DNA of 64,000 nt from Cedecea lapagei (GCF_900635955.1 NZ_LR134201.1:4712001-4776000); one strand, 5' to 3'; shown: positions 8,559 through 20,071, numbered from the stretch's first letter. Made by a program: numbers and translations. The notes: generated by a model not told the origin, from the sequence alone.

Positions 8559-8582
8559 ATGTGTCGTGTTGTGTTTTGTCAC
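8559..8582 (-). promoter_or_regulatory. CA-rich dppA leader, candidate GcvB sRNA target
   Basis: The message reads ACAAAACACAACACGACACA about 16 bases before the dppA start. GcvB silences dppA and oppA in enterobacteria by pairing its G/U-rich R1 region with just such a CA-rich stretch. The gcvB gene itself is not in the window. Confidence 0.55.
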
Positions 8583-8692
8583 CGTCTGACCATTGTTATT
8601 GTGTGAGGTCGGTACGGTGTGCCCGGAGGCGACGGTGAGGCCAGCAGTTCCTTTCGCGAGTCATGCATGGAGGTAGCACAGACGGTCCGTAA

Positions 8693-8721
8693 ATAGCCCC
8701 TCTCGTCCTACAATCTGTCAA
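8693..8721 (-). promoter_or_regulatory. Candidate dppA promoter
   Basis: A consensus -35 TTGACA (8721-8716) is followed by a weak -10 such as GGCTAT or GCTATT at 17-18 bases. This would give a leader of about 140-150 bases. The -10 is poor, so the call is tentative. Confidence 0.4.
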
Positions 8722-9220
8722 TAGATTAAGGAAACGTCAATACAGGTCACGGGGATTTACAAGCAGGGTGGGATTTCACAGGCAAAGATTAAAAAAACCT
8801 TCGGGGAGCATTTTCAGCAGGGAAAATTATGCTAAAGGCTTGTTACCAGAATATTACACTGATTATTTTGCAACCCACAGCGAGAATCGATTGTCCTGAA
8901 GAGGTAAATTTTTGTGTTAAATGATGAATTGTTGCACGATTTATTTTGTGATCTGCATCGCCTACAGCGGAAAATGCTGTCCGCCATCATAAGCGGTGGC
9001 GCAAAAAACCACGCATTTCCATAACCAAACACGATGAGTGATATCCCTTCTTCAGGCCTGGCGACGACAGTCGCCGAGGTGCCGGACGAGAATGGCGAGG
9101 CGTCCTCCCCCTCAAAATTAATAGGTCAGGATAATATTTGAATTTAAATCGATTCAGGCAAGTAATTAATTTATTTTCTAAATAGCACTAAGAAATTAGA
9201 ATATTCTTAAAAATTAGAAA

Positions 9221-9249
9221 TTGACAATAATTTAATATCTTCATAGTCT
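9221..9249 (+). promoter_or_regulatory. Candidate cdiBAI promoter
   Basis: A consensus TTGACA (9221-9226) stands 17 bases from TAGTCT (9244-9249) in an AT-rich stretch, 130 bases before the cdiB GTG. The -10 is weak. Confidence 0.4.
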
Positions 9250-9381
9250 GCTACACATCCTGGCTTCCTTTATTGTTAATGCGTTTATTAACCCGCTGTT
9301 GTAAATGTATAGCCTCCATTATTTCACTCAGTGGTTTAGAACTGCTCACCAATAAAAGCATAAAAATTAAAGGGACTTTCT

Positions 9382-11058
9382 GTGCGTGTTATTAAATGCT
9401 CCGTCTATGGTGGCATCGCTTTATTCTCAATGCTTCAACCTGGATATTCCGCCCCGCTGGCGGATGAACAGCTCATTCGGCAGCAGGAGAGCCAGCGAGC
9501 TCGTGAAGCGCAGCTAGCGCCGCCGGTACCGGACGTCAGGCTCTCACCGCAGACCCGGACTTCAGCCAGCCTTGATTTTCCAGAGGAAACCCCCTGTTTT
9601 CCTGTTCAACAGGTTGAATTGCAGCAGCGTGAAAAATTACCCCACTGGCTACCCCTGCAGAAATTAGCCAACAGGGCGGTGGGGCATTGCCTGGGTGGAA
9701 AAGGGATTAATACGCTAATGGGCGTATTACAAAACCGTCTTATTGATAGCGGTTATGTTACTACCCGCGTACTGGCTCCCCAGCAAAACCTTAATTCTGG
9801 TAAGTTAATTCTTACTATTTTGCCGGGCACCATCCGGCACGTAAAATTCACGCCGCAAAGCGGGCGTTATGTCTCTTTACTAAATAGCTTTCCAGCTAAA
9901 CCCGGCGCTCTGCTTGATTTACGAGATATTGAACAGGGGCTGGAGAATTTTCAGCGTGTACCTGGCGTTCAGGCCAATATGGAAATTATTCCCGGCGAAC
10001 AGCCGGGTGAGAGCGATATATTGCTGGGCTGGAAACAGTCGCGAATGTGGCGTCTTGGCCTGTCGCTGGATGACTCAGGCAGCCGCAGTACCGGACGCTA
10101 TCAGGGGGGAGCGACGCTCTACGTCGATAACCCGCTAAGCCTCAGCGATACGCTTTACCTTAACGCCGGCAGAGCGCTGCAGCCGCATGGGGATAAAGGA
10201 ACGCATAACTACACCGGGCAATACGCTGTGCCTTTCGGCTACTGGATGACCAGCCTGACGGCCAGCAGCAATGATTACTACCAGACCATCGCCGGGCTGA
10301 ACGGGGATTACCGCTACCGGGGCAAAAGCAATAATCTCGCCTTCCAGCTTGGCCGCGTACTGCATCGTAGCGGTAGCCAGAAGACCAGCTTTACCTGGGA
10401 CATTATTACGCGCGAGTCGAAAAACTTTCTCGACGATACCCAGATAGAGGCCCAGCGCCGCAAAACCGCCGCCTGGAAGCTGGGGCTACAGCATCGCCAC
10501 TATATCTATGCCGCTACGCTGGATGCCGGTATCAGCTATCAGCGAGGTACCCGCTGGTTTGGTTCGCTTCCGGCTGCCGAAGAGTCTTTTGGCGAGGCGA
10601 CGGCGCTGAGCAAAATCCTGCTGATGAACGCCCAGCTTGAGCTGCCTTTTGCGCTGGCCGGGCAAAACTTCCGCTACAACGTGCAGTACATGCGGCAGAA
10701 AACCAACACGCCTTTAACGCCGCAGGAGCAGTTCTCCATCGGCAGCCGCTGGACGGTGAGAGGCTTCGACGGCGAGCGTACCCTGAGCGCAGATAACGGC
10801 TGGACGGTTCGCAATGAATTTAGCTGGTTTACGCCGCTGCCTGGCCAGCAGCTCTATCTCGGCGTGGATTACGGGGAAGTGAGCGGCCACAGCAGCCCTT
10901 ACCTTGCAGGCAACCATCTGGCAGGCGGCGCGGTTGGGCTGCGTGGCCAGTTACTGGGTGCCAGCTACGATGTTTTCGCCGGTATTCCGCTGTCAAAACC
11001 GCAGGGCTTTACCACCGATCCGGTGACGTTAGGCTTCAACCTGAACTGGCAATACTGA
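9382..11058 (+). CDS. cdiB: Two-partner secretion outer-membrane transporter (CdiB/FhaC/ShlB family)
   Basis: TpsB protein that exports the CdiA/FhaB-type partner encoded next to it through the outer membrane. It has 558 residues, the usual size. The start is the GTG at 9382 after an AGGGA ribosome site; it gives a signal peptide ending near GYSA. An N-terminal linker rich in Gln/Glu (QLIRQQESQRAREAQLAPP) follows. Then come the POTRA region (FPVQQVELQ to LTILPGTIRHVKF, about residues 70-155) and a 16-strand barrel whose family motif VRGF appears in SRWTVRGFDGE. The C-terminus ends in an aromatic barrel strand (VTLGFNLNWQY). It lies 10 bases before cdiA, and the gene order B-A-I is the enterobacterial CDI type. 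Confidence 0.9.
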   Translation: MRVIKCSVYGGIALFSMLQPGYSAPLADEQLIRQQESQRAREAQLAPPVPDVRLSPQTRTSASLDFPEETPCFPVQQVELQQREKLPHWLPLQKLANRAVGHCLGGKGINTLMGVLQNRLIDSGYVTTRVLAPQQNLNSGKLILTILPGTIRHVKFTPQSGRYVSLLNSFPAKPGALLDLRDIEQGLENFQRVPGVQANMEIIPGEQPGESDILLGWKQSRMWRLGLSLDDSGSRSTGRYQGGATLYVDNPLSLSDTLYLNAGRALQPHGDKGTHNYTGQYAVPFGYWMTSLTASSNDYYQTIAGLNGDYRYRGKSNNLAFQLGRVLHRSGSQKTSFTWDIITRESKNFLDDTQIEAQRRKTAAWKLGLQHRHYIYAATLDAGISYQRGTRWFGSLPAAEESFGEATALSKILLMNAQLELPFALAGQNFRYNVQYMRQKTNTPLTPQEQFSIGSRWTVRGFDGERTLSADNGWTVRNEFSWFTPLPGQQLYLGVDYGEVSGHSSPYLAGNHLAGGAVGLRGQLLGASYDVFAGIPLSKPQGFTTDPVTLGFNLNWQY

Positions 11059-11068
11059 GGGCTCAAGG

Positions 11069-14000
11069 ATGAACAAAAATCTCTATCGCATCGTGTTTAA
11101 CAAAGCGCGCGGAATGCTGATGGTGGTCCCGGATATTGCCGCCTCGGGGCGTGCGGCGTCCTCTCCTTCCGAAGGCGTGGGCCATACTCAGCGCCGCTGC
11201 ATGAGCCGCCTGGGGCGTATTAGCTTCAGCCTTTTACTGGCGATGGGCTGCGTGAGCACGCCGGTTTGGGCTGGCATTGTGGCAGACGGCAGCGCACCCG
11301 GTCAGCAGCAGCCCACCATCATAAACAGCGCTAACGGCACGCCGCAAATCAACATCCAGACGCCGAGCGCGGCCGGGGTTTCGCAGAACAAATACACCCA
11401 GTTTGATATCGACCAGAAAGGGGCGATTTTAAACAACTCCCATCAGATGACCCAAACCCAGCTGGGCGGCATGGTTGCCGCTAACCCGTGGCTGGCGAAA
11501 GGCGAAGCGAAGGTCATTCTGAACGAAGTTAACTCGCGCGACCCAAGCCAGCTCAACGGCATGCTGGAAGTGGCGGGGCGACAGGCGCAGATCGTCATCG
11601 CCAACCCGGCCGGGATCACCTGTAACGGCTGCGGCTTTATCAACGCCAACCGCACAACGTTGACCACCGGGCAGGTGCAGCTGTCGAACGGGCAGATCGC
11701 CGGTTACGACGTGAACCGGGGCACCATTACCGTGCAGGGGCGAGGGATGGATGGTTCGCGTCAGGACACGACCGAACTGATTGCCCGGGCGGTAAAAGTG
11801 AACGCCACGATTCAGGCGGGAGATCTCGAGATAACCACCGGGCGGAATAACGTTAGCGCCAGCGATCGTTCTGCTACCGCTAAATCCGATGATGGCAGCG
11901 CGCGCCCGCAGTTTGCGGTTGATGTGGCGCAGCTTGGCGGCATGTACGCCAATAAAATCCAGCTGCGAGGAACGGAGTCCGGCGTTGGCGTACATAATGC
12001 CGGAACCCTCGGCGCCTCGGCGGGCGACGTGGTGGTCAATGCCGACGGCTCAATCACCAACAGCGGCCTGATCCAGGCCAGCAACAATGTACAGCTTTCC
12101 TCACGCAATGACATTTCAAGCCAGGGCGTGCTCGCCGCCGGGATGAAAACGGACGGCACCGCCAGCGCGGCGGGCGAACTGGCGATGCAAAGCCAGGGTA
12201 AGTTAACCGTTAGTGGCCAGAACATCGCGGTGAGCAAGCTAACGGCGAAGGGCTTGAGCGTTGATTTTAGCGCCAGCCAGAGCCGGGCGGGTTCGGTAGA
12301 GCTTGCTGCAGCCCAGGGCGATGTCCACACCCAAAAAGCGAACGTTGCGGCACAGCAGATTGCGGTTAGCACTAGCGGAATGCTGAACAATGACGGCGGT
12401 ACCCTGAGTGCCGATAAACTTAGCCTTACCGCCAGCCAGCTTTCCAACCGCCAGGGGGCACTGCAGCAAACCGGAGATAGCGAACTGACGCTGGCGCATA
12501 CCGGTGGCATTGATAACCGCGGCGGGAACATTGTTGCGAACAGTAAAAAGCTAACGCTGAGCGGGGCGACGCTGGATAACCAGCAGGGGCGAATTCAGGC
12601 CAACGCGGTCGAGGTCAACACCGCGAAGCAAAGCCTGAACAACCAGCAGGGCGTTATCGCCGCCAGCAAAAGCGTGAAGCTGCAAAGCGGCGGGCTGAAC
12701 AATGACGAGGGGCTGGTTCAGGCCGGGACTGAGCTGGCGCTGGACCTGCAGGGCGGCGCACTCAGCAACCGCAACAGCGGCAAGAAAGGCATTTTCAGCA
12801 ATGGCACGCTGACGGTAAACGGGGGGGGCGCTGGACAACCAGCAGGGCGTTATCGCCAGCGCCGGAGCGCTCCAGCTCAACGGCAGTCAGCTGAATAACG
12901 ATGCGGGTTCACTCCAGTCCGGCTTTACGCTGGACGTCAACGTGCAGGGTGGCAGCCTGACCAACCGCAGCGGCGGCAACCTGTCTGGCAAAGGGGCGCT
13001 GAGCCTCAAAGGCGGGGCGCTGGATAACAGCGGCGGCGTGATGGCCAGCGCTCAGAGCCTCAGCCTGAACGGCAGCCAGCTAAACAATGACGGCGGCCTG
13101 CTCCAGGCAGGCAGCGATCTCTCGCTGGATGTGGCGGGCGGCACATTCACTAACCGCAACAGCGGGAAAAACGGTGGTGTTCTTAGCCAGGGCCAGCTTA
13201 CCGTGAAGAGCGGAGGGCTGGACAACAGCGGCGGGTTTATCGCCTCCGGCAAAGACGCCAGCCTGACCACGCTGGCGCTGAATAACACCTCAGGCACGCT
13301 GGCAAGCGACGGCACGCTTTCGCTTATCAATGAGGGCATCAACAACCAGCAGGGCCTGATTCAGGCGGGCAAATCGCTGTCGCTGGATACGCGCGGCGGA
13401 GCGCTGGTAAACAGCCACGGCGAGCTGATCTCAGGCAAGAATCTGACCCTGCTGAGCGGCGCATTGCTGAATGACGCCGGGCGTATTGTCGCCACTGAAG
13501 ATGCCCAACTGGATACCGGGCATAACCCGCTGAACAACCTGGCGGGAACAATTGCCGCCGGTGGGGAAGCGAACATTACCGCTAACACGCTCAATAATGC
13601 CGCCGGGCAGGTTCAGGCGGCGGGTAACCTGCAGGTTACGACGCAAAATGAGCTGGAAAACGGCAACGGGCTTATTCGCGGCGGTAAAACCGTGACGCTT
13701 AACGCCGCCAGTATCGCCAACGGTAGCACTCACACAGAACAGCGCGGCATCGAAGGCCAGTCGGTCACGCTGAATACCGGTTCGTTTAACAATACCGATG
13801 GTGCCGTTCGCAGCAGCGATGCCTTGACGTTTAACACGGGCGGCACCCTGGACAATACCCGCGGCCTGCTTTCGTCCGGCAGTCAGCTAACGGTGAACGG
13901 CGGCCAGAGCCTGGCGCTGACCAACAGCGGAGGCACGCTGATTGCCGGGAAGATGCTCAGCCTGGAGGCCGGGTCGGCCACCGGCGACGGCAAACTTCTT

Positions 14001-17000
14001 TCGCAGGACGCAATGGCGCTGAACCTGCAAAAAGCGCTGCTTAACGTCGGCCAGATTATTGCCAACGGCAACGTCAGCTTCTCGTTTGCCGAAGGGCTGA
14101 TTAACGAAGGCCTGGTGAAAGCTGGCGGCGTGATGACGATGAACGTTCCTGCGCTGCTCAACCGCGTAAACGGGGAGATAAGCGCCGGAGAAACTCATCT
14201 GCTGGTGGACGGGACGGTGACAAACTGGGGGCTGCTGGACGGTGGCTTAACGCATGTCAGCGCCGACACGCTCAACAACTATGGCACCGGGCGCATTTAT
14301 GGCGACCACGTTGCCCTGCAGGCGGGGACGCTGAATAACGAAGCGCGAGACGGTACTGCGCCGGTTATCGCCGCCCGGCAGCATCTGGATTTAGGCGTTG
14401 GCACGCTAAATAACCTCGGCCACGCGATGATTTACAGCGCGGGTGATGTGGCCATCGGCGGCAGCCTTAATGACCAGTGGCAGGCCCAGGGGCAGGCGCT
14501 GACGTTCAATAACCACAGCTCGACGCTGGAATCCGCCAGCAATATGACCCTCAATATTGGCGAGATTAATAACCTTAACGACAGCCTGAAAACGCAGGTG
14601 GTGGAGACGGAAAACTCTGCGCACCACGAAGCGGCGCTGAAAGGAGCTCCGACGCATTACGACTGGAGCAATGTCGATACCAGCCAAAAAAATAAGTACG
14701 GCGTGCATACGGCTAAGATGCCGGACGGCTCACAAAGCGAAGAGTTTTATGAGTACAGCTACCAGCGTACCGTGAAAGAGACGCAGGTCATGGAGACCGA
14801 TCCGGGTAAAATCGTCGCCGGCGGCAATATGACGATCAACAGCAACAAGATGAACAACCGCGACAGCACGGTAATTGCCGGGGGGCTACTGGGCGGGGCG
14901 ATAGTTCAGCTGAACAACCTGGCCACGTTCGGCGAGCGCGTAATAACCGATATCGGCAGCCAGACGCGTTGGTACGCTAAAAAGAAACATCGGCCTATTG
15001 GCGGCACCAAAACCAGCCAGGGGAAAGACACCAGCAGCTATAAACCTGCTCCGGTTATCCAGAGTATCGACCTGAAGCAGATGGCCTGGCAGAGCAACGC
15101 CCAGATCAGCGGTAGCGGCACGGCGATTTCTGGCCGCGATACCACTGGCGTCACGACCAACATTGTTGATCCAGGCAAGCTTGATGCGGCGCTGGCGCAG
15201 CGCCCGATTACCGCCCCGTCAGGACAAAGGGTGGAGGTTGCCAGCGGCCCGGACAGCGCAATCCGCATGACGCAGCCCGATCTTCGTCTGCCCGATAACA
15301 GCCTTTATCAGCTACGCCCGACCAACGACGTTCCGTTTCTGATTGAAACCGATCCACGTTTTACCCATCAGAGGGAGTGGCTGAGCAGCGACTACATGCA
15401 AAGCCAGGTCTCGCTGGACGGTGGGAATATCCTCAAGCGGCTGGGCGACGGCTTCTATGAGCAAAACCTGATCCGCGAGCAGATCACCGAGCTGACCGGC
15501 AACCGCTTCCTGAAAGGGTTTAATAACGATGAGAGCCAGTACCGTTCGCTGATGGATGCCGGTGTGGCGTTTGGCAAACAGTATCGCCTCACGCCGGGTG
15601 TGGCGCTAACGCCTAAGCAAATGGCGCTGCTGACCAGCGATATGGTCTGGCTGGTGAAACAGGACGTGACGCTTCCTGACGGCTCGGTGCAAAGCGTGCT
15701 GGTGCCGCAGGTGTATGCTCGCGTGCGCCCCGGCGACCTCGACGGCAGCGGCGCGCTGATGTCCGGCGGCAATCTTGCGCTGAACGTGAAAAACGACCTT
15801 ACCAACAGCGGGCGTATCACCGGACGCGAAGTTACGCAGATCACCGCCGAAAACATCACCAATAGCGGCTATTTGGGCGGAAATCGAGTCAGCCTCCAGG
15901 CGCGGACCGATATCAATAACATCGGCGGTACGCTGCAGGGCGGCGATGGCCTGATTGCCGTGGCTGGCCGCGACATCAACAGCATCACCACCACGCGTGG
16001 CGACGGCATCAATACCTGGATCGACCGCCCTGCCGGTATCTTCGTGCAGAACGATGGCGGCGAGCTGGGGCTGCAGGCGCTGAACAACATCAGCCTGACC
16101 GGCAGCCTGGTCAGCAACAGCGGCGAAAACAGCAAAACGCAGCTGATGGCCGGCAATGAACTGAACCTGAACACCGTGACCACCAGCCACACTGAATCCG
16201 GCGACTGGGGTGGCGGCAATGATCGGAACGTTATTCAGACGACGGACGTCGGCAGCCAGATCAACGGTAACGGCAGCGTGGCGTTAAGCGCCGGACAAGA
16301 CGTGAATGCCCGCGCGGCAAGCATCACGGCGGCAGACAAGCTTGCGATGGCGGCGGGGAATGACATCAATATCACCAGCGGTGAGTCGTCTTATCAGGTG
16401 ACCGAAAATAGCCGGCAAAGCTCAGGCGGCTGGCTTTCGAAGAAAACTATCGCCACCCATGATGACGTGAAGGCGACGGACGCCCTGGGCAGCACGCTTG
16501 ACGGCGACAGCATCACCCTGCAGGCCGGGAATAACCTGACGGTGAAAGGCAGCAGCGTGGCGGCCACTCATGGCGTTAACCTCGCCGCCGGAAACGATCT
16601 GACCTTAACCACGGCCGAGAACAGCCGCCAGGAAAATTACCAGTATCAGGAGAAAAGCTCCGGCCTGTCCGGCACCGGCGGGATTGGCGTGAGCTACGGC
16701 AAGAGCGAGCTGAAAACCACCGACGACGGCAAATCACTGAGCAGCACCGGCAGTACGGTGGGCAGCACCGCCGGAAACGTGAACCTGACTTCCGGGAATG
16801 CGCTGACGGTGAAAGGCTCGGACGTGCTGGCTAAGCAGGATCTGGCGATGACCGGGAAAGAGGTCAATATTCTTGCAGCGGAAAATCAGAGTACGCAAAC
16901 TCGCATTACCGAACAAAAAACCAGCGGCCTGACGCTGGCGCTTTCCGGCACGGTGGGCAGTGCGGTGAACCAGGCGGTGACCCAGGCGAACTCCGCCCGG

Positions 17001-19442
17001 AAAGAGAGTAACGGCCGCCTGGCCACGCTGCAGGGCGTGCAGTCGGCGCTGAGCGGCGTGGAAGCGTACCAGGGGAATCAGCTGAATAATGCAGATGGCG
17101 GCTCGCCGGGCAGCGTGATTGGCGTGAACCTCTCCTGGGGCAGCCAGTCGTCGAAATCGACCCAGACGCAGACCTCGAACCATAGCCAGGGCAGCCAGCT
17201 GACCGCCGGGAATAACCTGACCATCAGGGCCAGCGAGGGCGATATTCGCGTACAGGGCAGCGAGCTGCAGGCAGGCCAGGATATGCTGCTGAACGCGAAG
17301 CGCGACGTGCTGCTGGAGTCGGCGCAAAACAGCCAGAAACTGGATGGCAAAAACGAAAGCCATGGCAGCTCCTACGGCGTGGGGCTCAACTTCGGCAGCG
17401 GGGCGAACGGTATTTCGGTCAACGCCAGCGCCAACAAGGGCAAAGGCAACGAGAAAGGCACCGGCACCTCACATACTGAGACGACGCTGAACGCCGGGGA
17501 TAAGCTCAGCATCGTCAGCGGGCGGGACACGACGCTGACCGGAGCGCAGGCGAGCGGCAACAGCGTGAAGATGGACGTGGGCCGCAACCTGACGTTGACC
17601 AGCGAGCAGGACACGGACGATTACGACGCGAAGCAGAGCAATATGAGCGCCGGAGGCAGCGCGAGTATGGGCGGAGGGTCGCTGTCGGTCAGCGCCTCGC
17701 GGGATAAAATGCACAGCACGTACGCGTCGGTGCAGGAGCAGACGGGCATCTTCGCCGGGAAGGGCGGGTTTGACGTGACGGTGGGCGAGCATACGCAGCT
17801 GAACGGGGCGGTAATTGGCTCGACGGCGGATGCCGGTAAAAATAAACTGGATACGGGGACGCTGGGCTTTAAGGATATCGAGAACAGCGCGGAGTACAAG
17901 GTAGAGCACCAGAGCGCGGGCATCAGCTCGGGCGGTAGCGTGGGCAGCCAGTTCCTGGGGAACGTGGCGAGCGGGCTGCTGGTGGGGGCGAACGGCTCCG
18001 GCAGCGCCAGCTCCACGACGAAGGCGGCGGTGAGTGAAGGGACAATCGTCATCCGCGACAAGGACCAACAGCAGCAGGATGTGGCGAACCTGAGCCGCGA
18101 CGCAGAGCATGCCAACCAGACGCTGAGCCCGATATTCGACAAAGAGAAAGAACAGAACCGGCTGCGCGAGGCGCAGCTTATCGGCGAGATTGGGGTTCAG
18201 GCGGGGGATATTGCCCGGACGCAGGGTGACCTCAACGGACTGAAAGCCGCGAAAGAAAAATATCCGGGTCTGAGCGCGGATGAGCTGAGAAAGACCGATG
18301 TTTACCAGGCGGAGATGAATCGTTTTGGCACCGGCTCCGCGTTGCAGCAGGGAATTCAGGCAGCCACGGCGGCGGTACAGGGGCTGGCGGGTGGTAATAT
18401 CGGTCAGGCGGTCAGTGGCGCGGCGGCACCGTATATCGCGGAGGTTATCAAACAGTACGCACCGGATGAAGCCAGCCGGGTGATGGCTCATGCGGTGGTA
18501 GCGGGCGTTATCGCCGCTGCACAAAGTAACTCAGCGGCAGCTGGCGCGGCGGGTGCAGCCACCACGGCAATAATGGGTGAAGCCATCAAAAACGCGCTGT
18601 ACGGTGATGTGCCGGTCAGCCAACTGAGCGAAAAGCAGAAGCAAACGCTGGTTGCGCTGGGAAGCCTGGCGGCAGGTCTTGCGGGCGGCCTGGCCGGAGA
18701 CAATACGGCGAATGCCGTAGCCGGCGCGCAGGCGGGCCAGAACGAACTCAGCAATAATATGGCCAGCGTGGGTATGTTGCAGCAGATGCTGGCGCAGGAG
18801 ACGATGGCCTCGGCAGCAATGGCTGAGGCGGGTAAAGGTAGTGCCAACGATCGGGCTGCATTGGCGCTGACAAAAGCGGTTAAGCAGGGATTAAGTGAGA
18901 CCTGCCTGGCCAACACCAGTTGTGTGTTAATGGCGATTGTTGCCGCTCAACAGAATGGCGGCAGTGACAGCAACAGCGCCACGCCAAATATTGGCAAGGA
19001 TCTGACCGAAGTAGAGAAAGCTGAGCTGGGCGGTGCAGGTTCAGGCACGCCGGGCGGCTGGGAGCCGCAGGATGAGGAGAATGCGCGTAGCGCTGAATCT
19101 CAGCCAAATAAATCCGATGTCGGTAATATATCTTCCCTACCTATCGAAGAACAGATAGGTATATTGAGGGATGCGGCAAAAGGGAACAAAGGTAATTTTG
19201 GTTTAGGTCAGGCGACAGCTAAGGACGCTAACGCATTAGGTGAAGCATGGGTAGGGCCAGGGTATCGAGTATCTACTGATGGTACCGCATGGGTAAGTTC
19301 TGATGGGTTGAGAGTTTATCGCCCACCTTCATCTAAGCCAAATAGTCCTCATGCCACGACGGGTGTTCAGGCTAATTTTGAACAAAAACTGACGCCAACG
19401 GGAAGACCTATTAGCAATGGACATCTGGATATAACTAAATGA
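11069..19442 (+). CDS. cdiA: CdiA/FhaB-family contact-dependent inhibition toxin (one 1-nt frameshift as read)
   Basis: Large secreted TpsA exoprotein, about 2790 residues once one extra G in the G8 run at 12821-12828 is removed. As read it splits into 11069-12898 and a frame open from about 12830 to 19442. It begins with an extended signal peptide (MNKNLYRIVFNKARG, cleavage after residue 68). The TPS secretion domain with the CdiA-type NPAGITCNGCGF motif lies near residue 180. Filamentous haemagglutinin repeats and a second repeat block follow. A pretoxin domain (QKQTLVALGSLAAGLAGGLAG) ends in ELSNN near residue 2560, in place of the usual VENN. The last 115 codons are AT-richer and hold WVGPGY, DGLRVYRPP, QANF and a terminal NGHLDI. 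From memory these resemble the polymorphic toxin type 17 (Ntox17) domain, a predicted RNase. The stop overlaps the immunity gene. Confidence 0.88.
12400..13900 (+). repeat. Tandem haemagglutinin repeats inside cdiA
   Basis: Degenerate units of about 20-45 codons built on the pattern LDN..G.I.A...L.L.G..LNN..G.LQAG..L.L appear many times. Examples are SLNGSQLNNDGGLLQAGSDL and QGGALSNRNSGKKG. They form the beta-helical stalk of the exoprotein. Close DNA-level similarity between units makes this stretch prone to slippage and assembly error; the G8 frameshift lies within it. Confidence 0.7.
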
Positions 19443-19798
19443 ATATTGAATTGAAAGGGCTGAGATCGCTGGAAACGGAAGATAGTTTAATAAACTATTG
19501 GCCAACCGATCCTGCCAACTTTGGTTGTTGGATCAGAGCAATGATCGGACCTGATGATCAAGACGGTGCTGAAGCTTTTGATATGTTGGTATGTACACCA
19601 GGTTGGCTTCAAAACGAGCTAGCATCAAATAAGGCTTTGTCTGGTAAAGGGATGATCATTGTCGAAGAATATGATTATGATGAGATCCTTTCTTACGTAG
19701 AGAAAAAGGTCATTGCCTGCAATGATAGCGATTGGTCAAAAGCCGCCATCAAATTAAGTCGATTCAGTTTCTGGGAATATGAAGATTATCAGCCTTAA
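19439..19798 (+). CDS. cdiI: Immunity protein for the CdiA C-terminal toxin (Imm8-like)
   Basis: A 119-residue acidic protein whose ATG overlaps the cdiA stop by 4 bases, the normal place for cdiI. MNIELKGLRSLETED, then MIGPDDQDGAEAFDMLVCTP followed by GWL match my memory of the immunity protein 8 (Imm8) family of polymorphic-toxin systems. It should stay in the cytoplasm and block the toxin delivered by sister cells by direct binding. Its base composition is clearly AT-richer than the cdiA body, as for most toxin/immunity cassettes, and shared with the last part of cdiA. That supports transfer as one unit. It has no signal peptide or membrane helix. The role is inferred from position; the family is likely but not proven. 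Confidence 0.75.
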   Translation: MNIELKGLRSLETEDSLINYWPTDPANFGCWIRAMIGPDDQDGAEAFDMLVCTPGWLQNELASNKALSGKGMIIVEEYDYDEILSYVEKKVIACNDSDWSKAAIKLSRFSFWEYEDYQP

Positions 19799-19807
19799 GT
19801 AGTAGAT

Positions 19808-19829
19808 ATCCCGGCCATCGAGCCGGGAT
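19808..19829. terminator. Hairpin after cdiI
   Basis: A perfect 8-bp stem (ATCCCGGC / GCCGGGAT, 6-base loop) sits 10 bases after the cdiI stop. It could also end the short minus-strand frame beginning to its right. No strong T tract follows on either side, so termination is only likely. Confidence 0.4.
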
Positions 19830-19843
19830 CGTTCTATCAGCCT

Positions 19844-20053
19844 TTACCCAAAATGCCCGTTACCCCGTTTGTACACGGGCAGATTGCCGGTATCGTTCAG
19901 CGTCCCCGGAAACTCTTTGATCCACTGGTTTATCTTCTTCTTATTGAAGTGAGTGACGCTCAGCCCTTTGGCGCAGCCCCACAGTTCGCGGCTGTTCTGG
20001 GTAGTGATGACAATGCAGTTGAGAATAATGCGCTGAGTGATGGCTGGAACAGC
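19844..20053 (-). pseudogene. Unidentified gene fragment, 3' end only
   Basis: A minus-strand frame of 69 codons with natural-looking protein: ITQRIILNCIVITTQNSREL, then WGCAKGLSVTHFNKKK, INQWIKEFPGTLNDTG and a C-terminal VYKRGNGHFG before a stop at 19844. It has no start codon, and its upstream part is cut off at about 20060, where the second cdiA-like segment begins. It faces cdiI. I do not recognise the family. The regular amino-acid content and lack of cdiA similarity suggest a true coding remnant, perhaps the relic of another cassette or mobile element. It could also be chance. Confidence 0.35.
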
Positions 20054-20071
20054 TTATTACCATCGGGAACC

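Larger units (their letters stand above)
8583..9381. other. Long intergenic region between dppA and cdiB
   Basis: About 800 bases between two divergent transcription units. No convincing gene is seen; a 66-codon frame at 8832-9032 has no ribosome site and no recognisable features. The dppA side holds its leader and a candidate promoter. The cdiB side (about 9110-9380) is strikingly AT-rich compared with the flanking genes, as is common for promoters of acquired loci silenced by H-NS. The proK tRNA gene that lies between dppA and eptB in E. coli is not present. Confidence 0.6.

Noticed and set aside
8832..9032. 66-codon minus-strand frame in the dppA-cdiB gap
   Set aside because: No ribosome site, odd Cys/Arg-rich composition, and an AT-rich non-coding look.
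8583..9381. Search for the proK tRNA gene expected after dppA
   Set aside because: No cloverleaf, anticodon arm or CCA end could be found in this gap, nor in the eptB flanks.
12400..13900. Possible CRISPR or satellite array because of repeated units
   Set aside because: The repeats are in frame, encode the haemagglutinin pattern LDN..G, vary in length and have no unique spacers.
17469..18524. 351-codon minus-strand frame inside cdiA, and a similar one at 20550-21092
   Set aside because: Both are antisense to the same cdiA repeat; their likeness to each other only reflects the duplication.
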